The notes beneath the pieces are model-generated. The model saw only the letters and a list, made by a program, of their open reading frames with translations, was not told the origin of the DNA and did not search any database. Below, in pieces: positions 15,400 through 21,391 of a stretch of DNA of 21,391 bases (positions within the stretch are counted from its first letter, which is position 1; every line of letters starts with the position of its first letter). This DNA comes from Apostichopus californicus (Eukaryota; Echinodermata; Holothuroidea; Aspidochirotida; Stichopodidae): the NCBI GenBank assembly GCA_020650975.1, contig JAIPMN010002189.1:1-21391 (forward strand). The letters run 5' to 3'. The translations under genes were made by a program, and so were the position numbers.

Positions 15400-16895
15400 T
15401 TGCTGGTTATCTAATAATCAGTTTGTAGTAGTGGCTATAAATATTCATTAGTTAGCCAGTACCCGGTAAATGTTGTTCTCAAATAACCGGTAGTGCTCAC
15501 TATTGATAATCACTGGCTGTTAATCATTGGTAGTGCTGCCTGTCAGTCATCTAGAACTATCCTGGTTTAGCAAAACTCATTAGTAATAGCTTTCAATAAT
15601 TAGTATTACTTGCTATCATAATCGGTAGTATTAGGTTATCAAAATCTGTACTGACCGATCATCTAAGTCAATCAGTAGTAGCATTGGCTGTTTAATAATA
15701 AGTACTACCAATCATCTAAATAATCAGTAGCACCTATTGAATAATCAGTAGCACCTATTGAATAATCAGTAGCACCTATTGAATAATCAGTATATTAATC
15801 ATCTAAATAACCAGTGTTGGCTATTGAATAATCAGTATACTGATGATCTCAATATAAATTGGTAGGATTGGCTATGAAAATCACTCATCCTGATGATCTT
15901 AATAATCAATAGTAATGGCTATCGAAAAATCAGTACACCTTGTCATCTAACTATCAGTAGCGTTGGCTATTGAATAATCAATATACTGTTGATCTCAATA
16001 AAATGGTAGGATCGGCTATTCCATACACTCAAGTGATGATCTAAATTATCAGTAGTATTGGCTATTTAATAATCAGTGTCCTGATCATCTAAATAATCAG
16101 TAGTGTTGGCTATTGAATAATCAGTATACTAATCATCTGAATAACCAGTGTTGGCTATTGAATAATCAGTATACTGATGATCTCAATAATTGGTAGGATT
16201 GGCTATTAAAATCACTCGTACTGATGATCTTAATAATCAGTAGTACTGGCTATCAAAAAATCAGTACACCTTGTCATCTAAATAATCAGTAGTGTTGGCT
16301 ATTGAATAATCAATATACTGTTGATCTCAATAAATTGGTAGGATTGGCTATTCCAAACACTCAAGTGATGATCTAAATTATCAGTAGTATTGGCTATTTA
16401 ATAATCAGTATACTGATAATCTCAATAATTGGTAGGATTGGCTATTAAAATCACTCATACTGATGATCTTAATAATCAGTAGTAATGGCTATCGTAAAAT
16501 CAGTACACCTTGTCATCTAAATATTCAGTAGTGTTGGCTATTGAATAATCAATATGCTGATGATCTCAGTACTGGTAGGATTGGCTATTCCAAACACTCA
16601 AGTGATGATCTAAATTATCAGTAGTATTGGCTATTTAATAATCAGTGTCCTGATCATCTAAATAATTAGTAGTGTTGGCTATTGAATAATCAGTATACTA
16701 ATCATCTGAATAACCAGTGTTGGCTATTGAATAATCAGTATACTGATGATCTCAATAATTTGTAGGATTGGCTATAAAATTCCCTCATACTGATGATCTT
16801 AATAATCAGTAGTAATGGCTATCGTAAAATCAGTACACCTTGTCATCTAAATAATTAGTAGTGTTGGCTATTGAATAATGAGTATTGAATGTTAG
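15400..16895 (+). repeat. AT-rich satellite, ~48-bp monomer with higher-order structure
   Basis: Monomers of 47-49 bp share TTGGCTATTGAATAATCAGT, a TACTGATGATCT-like segment and an AATAATCAGTAGT segment. The left side (15400-15800) is degenerate; the right side is better conserved. The diagnostic variant AAGTGATGATCTAAATTATC occurs at 16031, 16363 and 16600. Its spacings of 332 and 237 bp are about seven and five monomers, so the array evolved by unequal exchange of multi-monomer blocks. The palindrome ATCAGTATACTGAT recurs in several monomers. No coding is seen. Confidence 0.95.
15721..15793 (+). repeat. 21-bp subrepeat, three and a half copies, within the satellite
   Basis: TAATCAGTAGCACCTATTGAA starts at 15721, 15742 and 15763, with a partial copy at 15784. 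The copies are identical. This is a recent local expansion of part of a monomer. Confidence 0.9.
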
Positions 16896-18124
16896 AAAAT
16901 TTATGGTTTTCTTTTAGTGTCAGTATGATAGACTAGCAGGGGGGAGTCTGGGGTAGGGGAATTGGTGAGGTATTGGTGGTGGGGGCGGGTTAGATGTTAG
17001 TGTAAAGACCAAGTCTTATGGGGACACCACACACCTTAAACAGCTCACTGTACATATTATTATGAAGATGATATGTTGTATTCATTACAAATGCAAACAG
17101 AAATATATGAATATATATATATAGATTAATATTTTACAAAGTAAACTGTTTAAACCAAAATTAACAAGTGGGAAAAAGAGGAAACCAATGCTTTTTCAAC
17201 GTGAACATTAACAGGGTGTATAGAAATCTTCTACTATAAAAATCCTTGAACCGAAATGCGACGATCAAAAGAGTTTTAATAGCTTTAATATGAACAAAAT
17301 ATGTTACCGCAACAGGGCCTTGTTTTCATGGTTAACCATTTGTTACTTAGGTGATTTCAACATTTCACAGAAAATGCTACTGTATGCTTAACATAAAAAG
17401 TTTGAATTGATGCTAAAAATTCAAATTTATATAAAGACCTAGTGTACATTATTTTGTTCATACTTATTAAAGCTTAGTCTCTTTCAGCGCCTTTCATTAT
17501 TTTATTAACAACAAAAAAATTGACAAATAAAAGGTTTATATACAATGTTTATATGAAAACTTACAAAAATATTCAGAAAAAAATGGAAAAAAAAAACACC
17601 AAATGTTAATATTGCATTAATCTGTGTGGCATAGGGGTGTAAAACTTACTAATCTGCACATATTGTGTGACCGTTTTTCCTTTCTTTACTTTTTTTCCTC
17701 TATTTCCTAGACATTTGCAGAGAAGTGAATATATTTTATACACCTGTATTATTATGATGGTATGAATTTTAATTGACTTAGTTACATAGAATTTGTTATA
17801 AGATAAAAAAAGGCAGTTGATGAAATAATTGTAAAATAATTTATTGAGAATATCTTGTTCTATTGAAAAATCTATACAGGGTTGATTAATATTTCCAAGG
17901 ATTTTATGACTGGTCTAGAATTAGGTAAGGATAGAGTTGTACTATACTTGTTCAATCACTTTTCAATCTATTGTTAATATGTTTTTCTTTTATCTTTTTG
18001 ACCAATCCCGGGTAATTTTATGATATTCAATCAAAAGTCTTACTCATCTCCTGTAGTACCTTAACGATAAGATCATTGTTCTCCTTTTAAAGCTGCGTTG
18101 TACTTTGTCGATATGCTGTTAACA
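16896..18124. other. AT-rich intergenic DNA, nothing recognisable
   Basis: Contains a short G-rich patch (16938-16990), an AT dinucleotide run near 17107-17121, A-rich tracts near 17577-17597 and scattered AATAAA. No coding, RNA gene or mobile element is recognised. Confidence 0.6.
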
Positions 18125-18261
18125 CAGGGGCATATGTCCCCACCCCCACCCACCTCCCTCCAAATATCTGTCAGGCCCCCCAAATTTTAGAAAAAAAAGG
18201 CCTGTCCCCCTAGAAAAGCATTGGGCACCCCCATAAAACTAGATGTATAACATTGCCCCTG
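18125..18261. repeat. Possible small inverted-terminal element
   Basis: CAGGGGCA at 18125-18132 is inverted as TGCCCCTG at 18254-18261, bounding about 137 bp that is C-rich on its left half (CCCCACCCCCACCCACC) and unlike its AT-rich flanks. The ends are short, so this is tentative. Confidence 0.3.
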
Positions 18262-19680
18262 CGTAAACGAGGTCATGTAATGTTCACTGATAGTTAGATA
18301 CCTCTTAATCTAAACTAAGAAATTTATGTTGTCACCACAACCAATGGAACCCTCCAGCATTTCAATGGAGGGCGCTGTGATGGTTATTGCCATCAAATTA
18401 TGAGGCGAAGTGCCAACTGATTACACCATCTTGAAAGAGAGAGAGAGGGAAAGAAAAACTGCATTATCGCATTTGAGCAGAGCAATACATACATATTTTA
18501 TGTGAGTTCCAAAAGTGTTGAATTTTGGGGTAAGTAGATGCAGATTTTTAAAGTGATAGCTATGAAATGCAACCCGCTGCTTTCAACTGTTATCAATGTC
18601 TCGTGAACAATTCTGTAGCTCCATCTCTGACGAAGGAGGATGTTGTCACAAGTAGTCTGTTTCTTACATTCAATATGTCATGATACAAGCTCGTGTAGTA
18701 TATGCAGAAGCTGTACAGTATTATACAGACATGTGCATGGTACAGGAGGTACTTTCCCTCACAAGGTTCTGTGGTGAAAGGATTCTTTGTACATAAGACC
18801 ATTACACATCTTAATTAAATTAACATATATTAATAGCAAACTAACACTCAGCATTGTAAAAAGAATAGCAACAAAAAAGAAAAGTAGCATTGAAAAACTT
18901 TTTTTAAATTTTTTATCACATCCAAAAGTGAAATTATGAATGTGGTTTTGGTCAGTTTTATTATCACTGCCCTTGTTACAAAACAGTCAGTTATAATCAG
19001 TTGCTTTCCTAATGCAGTTTCAGCATTTCCTTGTTTTAAGTCAAGCTTTTCCCAGTTTAAAGATCTAGAAAATGCTCTGTGCTTTATTTTATCAATTTAT
19101 TCTGAGGTGTGGGAGGAAGTTGGAGGAAGGGGGGGGGGGCAGGGTGGTACACATTTGCTATACATAATTTGATTGTTAAGTAAACCTTTTGAATTATTCT
19201 TGTATTATGGGGGATATGGGGATGTTGTGCACTTTATAGGGTGATTGTTCACTTCCACAGTGAATGGTGACTAATGACAATTGTGAAATGTACAGATATG
19301 AACTTTGTTTTAAAACTTTTCAAATAACATGCATTTTTTTTGCCAGTCAGCGATGTAGATGTGAGAAAGGTTTTTAATGTGAAGCAGGGATATTTTATGA
19401 AGAGTACGTCTTGTCAGATTTCTAGTATGAGAGATATTTGATACACAGTGAAATAAATAACTTTGCAAAAGCTGATGTTTTCTTCTTTTCTGTATGTGTA
19501 AGAGATACGCAGTAAGAGACACGCAGTAACATTATGTTCCTTAATCTAGGGCATCAGTATTGGTCCCATACTTTAGCTTGATATAAAACATTGCTAGACT
19601 CTTTTTGGTTTCGATGATAATTGTAACCTTTGCATTCATGATGGTGTATGTATGCGTGTGTGTGCATTTGTGACGCCCAG
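18262..19680. other. AT-rich intergenic DNA, nothing recognisable
   Basis: Includes a 7-bp hairpin (CCCTCCA/TGGAGGG near 18350-18372), a GA run near 18436-18452, a G run at 19130-19138 and a GT run near 19655. Short open frames here resemble no known protein. Confidence 0.6.
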
Positions 19681-19730
19681 CTTGTAAACACGATATTTGA
19701 AGAATGGAAGGTCGGACCAATTTCATATAA

Positions 19731-19823
19731 GGTGTGTAGAAGTACCCCTGGTGACCCCAAATGACCTTGACCTCCACCAAAAACAATTGGCTTCTTGTAC
19801 TCAATGTGGTACTTCTACACACC
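19731..19823. mobile_element. MITE-like inverted repeat (93 bp) carrying receptor half-sites
   Basis: GGTGTGTAGAAGTACC (19731-19746) is perfectly inverted as GGTACTTCTACACACC (19808-19823). CATATAA before the left arm and CTTATAC about 10 bases beyond the right arm suggest the inverted structure extends further with an indel. The loop holds TGACCC, TGACCT and TGACCT at 19752, 19762 and 19768. The size and perfect arms fit a non-autonomous inverted-repeat element; no target-site duplication was identified. Confidence 0.55.
19752..19773 (-). promoter_or_regulatory. Exact ERR response element in a DR4/DR0 half-site cluster
   Basis: TGACCTTGA (19762-19770) reads TCAAGGTCA on the minus strand, the optimal ERR/SF-1 element. 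It overlaps TGACCTTGACCT, a direct repeat without spacer, and TGACCC lies four bases upstream (DR4). All three half-sites are in the loop of the inverted repeat. Whether ERR binds here in vivo is unknown. Confidence 0.45.
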
Positions 19824-20555
19824 CAATGTGTCCCTTATACGTAATCTGCCATGCATGCAGTTGTTTTCGTTATAGATATATTTTCATTTGTGTTTTTACT
19901 TAAAGCCAACTTATAATACCCCTATTAACATAATGGACAATCCTACAAAGCTTCAGTTACATGGACCTCTTGTATAGGGGGTTAAAAATTTCTGTATCAA
20001 ACACAACATACTTTAACATTTAAAGACAAACGGTGCAAAGATGGCATGTATCATAACGTGAGTTTATTTGTAATGGGAACATCATACGACCATGGCTTGG
20101 AGGTAAAAAAATAGTTTAATATGTTAAAATATTTAAAGACATGTTAACTACATAATATTATCAACATTTACTAATTTAATAGTACCAAGTACAATTTTAA
20201 CATTTCTTTGATAATTTTATCCTACCTGTTGAGATGGGTTTTTTTCTAACATTGACAGGCAGTGCAGACCCTACGATTTTAGTAATAGCAAACCTTTTGG
20301 AGAAATGACGGTCTAGCCATTGCTGGCCCTTTGGCTTTGTTTGTACCAACGAAGTCTTCGGCTTTGAGTACAATGTTTCTGTATGTTGCGATCAGCGCTC
20401 TAGTCATCGCTGAATTTACACTCCGCCCCCCCCCCCCTCCCCACAAAATTTCGCAAGGTCGGTAACGGTAAGAGTGACTCCAGTTTCCCCGTTCGGGAAA
20501 CCAAAAAGCAGAGCACAAACGGTGCTTCTTCAAATCAATGTCACACGTTTCAGTG
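19824..20555. other. Intergenic DNA with C run and short hairpin
   Basis: AT-rich to about 20240, then GC-richer. Includes a C run at 20424-20435 and GTTTCCC-CGTTC-GGGAAAC near 20485-20503, a perfect 7-bp hairpin. The 84-codon minus-strand open frame spanning 20279-20533 is unrecognised and probably chance. Confidence 0.5.
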
Positions 20556-20630
20556 TCCTTATAGATAGCTCAGCGATTCAACGAATAAACATGAGTTGTA
20601 TCTTCCGAGTTCGATTCCAACTGAAAGTTT
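20556..20630 (+). mobile_element. tRNA-like sequence (SINE head or tRNA pseudogene)
   Basis: TAGCTCAGCGATT (from 20566) fits the tRNA A box TRGCNNAGYNGG, and GAGTTCGATTCC (20607-20618) fits the B box GGTTCGANTCC with one change. Box spacing of about 41 bases is tRNA-like. Stems do not pair well, so it is degenerate rather than a working tRNA. Confidence 0.45.
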
Positions 20631-20712
20631 AAGAACCAAATTAATTTCATTAACTGACGGTTTCTCGGTCGAATCTTTAAAGTACTGATATTGAAGTTAA
20701 TTTTCCAGCAGA

Positions 20713-21030
20713 CGTGTTGATTAGCGCAACGGTGTAAGCGAAAGACCTTGCACAGCTAATCGAGTAAACCGTGTTAGGATTCGAGACAGGTCGGAGGCGA
20801 TAATACCTTCCGACTGTAGGTATGGTGCTTTTTGTGGCCTAGGATCCCGCGCCATGTCTCCCTTGTTGTCGTATACCGAACCCGGGAGGATGCGAGGAGG
20901 GTCGGTTGGTCAGTGGTCGAACAAAAGTGTCCTATGTGGCGTGCGTGAATCTTTGCCTTTGGCCAGAGGGTCGAAACACTTTTTGCGAACGATATGCGTG
21001 CAGCCCATGTCCACTGAACATACATGACCC
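20713..21030 (+). mobile_element. Second tRNA-like head with GC-rich body, SINE candidate
   Basis: TTAGCGCAACGGT (20721-20733) resembles an A box and GGATTCGAGAC (20778-20788) a B box, 57 bases apart. The following ~240 bases are much richer in G+C and CpG than the flanking DNA and contain no recognisable coding, as in the body of a tRNA-derived SINE. An A run at about 21119-21127 might be the tail. The 83-codon minus-strand open frame here is taken as fortuitous. Confidence 0.4.
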
Positions 21031-21391
21031 AACGAGGAACTATCCTCCTAAAAACGCACCTATAGAAAACTCATAAGATCCATCTAAATATTTCAAACAT
21101 TGTTTAGACAAGGGTAATAAAAAAAAATGGCGCCACTTTACAAGTTTTTCAAGTAATATAAAATGACATCATTATGACGCTAATTTGAGGGATCATTGTC
21201 AAAAATTAGAATTTAGTTTTTATTGATATTGATATTGTTTTTTATGGATATCTCAGCAACCAAATACTGAAACCACAGGCTCATGAGGGCAAGCTGACAT
21301 GGAGAAAGTTTTGTTTTGAAATTGACTATTTTTAAAATCCGTTTTCTTAAAGGACATGCAAGCGCTACTAGCATGGGCGGCGATCATGGGG
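21031..21391. other. AT-rich DNA at the window end, nothing recognisable
   Basis: Contains an A run (21119-21127) and no coding or RNA features I can support. Confidence 0.5.

Noticed and set aside
15721..16895. CRISPR array
   Set aside because: Repeats are contiguous degenerate 48-bp monomers without unique spacers, in a eukaryotic genome; this is a satellite.
20485..20503. Histone-type 3' stem-loop
   Set aside because: The 7-bp hairpin lacks the conserved histone stem-loop sequence and there is no histone gene nearby.

Overview
This is an AT-rich animal (metazoan) genomic window holding one confidently recognisable gene: a six-coding-exon nuclear receptor of the oestrogen-related receptor (ERR, NR3B) family on the + strand, coding from about 5751 (possibly from 4424) to 14560. 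The exons join without a frame break into a 447-residue protein: an N-terminal region with a sumoylation-type LKQE motif, a two-zinc-finger DNA-binding domain with the ERR P-box EACKA, the ERR C-terminal extension VRGGRQKY, a hinge, and a ligand-binding domain ending in an AF-2 helix (LFKEML). All five introns are phase 1 with GT-AG ends. The DNA-binding domain is ERR-like throughout, but the ligand-binding domain is divergent, so this looks like a non-vertebrate animal. Short introns, tRNA-derived short interspersed elements and many poly-G/poly-C runs fit a marine invertebrate deuterostome such as an echinoderm. That placement is inference and I would not name a species.

Layout. 1-4290 is AT-rich upstream DNA with no recognisable gene. 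4290-4444 is CpG-richer and ends in a strong splice donor; it is a candidate first exon that could supply an alternative in-frame start. 4445-5720 carries a tRNA-derived element and an 88-bp tandem duplication of acceptor-like sequence. Coding exons lie at 5751-6132, 6816-6932, 9264-9371, 11599-11769, 12748-13023 and 14271-14560. Intron 2 holds a seven-copy, 158-174-bp tandem array. Intron 3 has a perfect short inverted repeat. Intron 4 ends in a 100-bp tandem duplication that copies the splice acceptor and the start of exon 5. Intron 5 contains a 71-nt near-perfect hairpin. Beyond the stop codon are a 3' UTR rich in nuclear-receptor half-sites, a 48-bp-monomer satellite with higher-order structure (about 15.4-16.9 kb), AT-rich intergenic DNA, a MITE-like inverted repeat with an exact ERR response element (19731-19823), and tRNA-like, GC-richer repeat material at 20.56-21.03 kb.

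The points most worth following are: (i) ligand-pocket positions that are near-invariant or pocket-filling in known ERRs are changed here, while the coactivator clamp is kept; (ii) ERR-type and DR1-type response elements appear over-represented in and around the ERR gene, suggesting autoregulation or cross-regulation; (iii) three separate ~90-100-bp tandem duplications sit just upstream of splice acceptors; and (iv) the heptamer TACAGTA/TACTGTA is strongly over-represented in the 5' half of the window.
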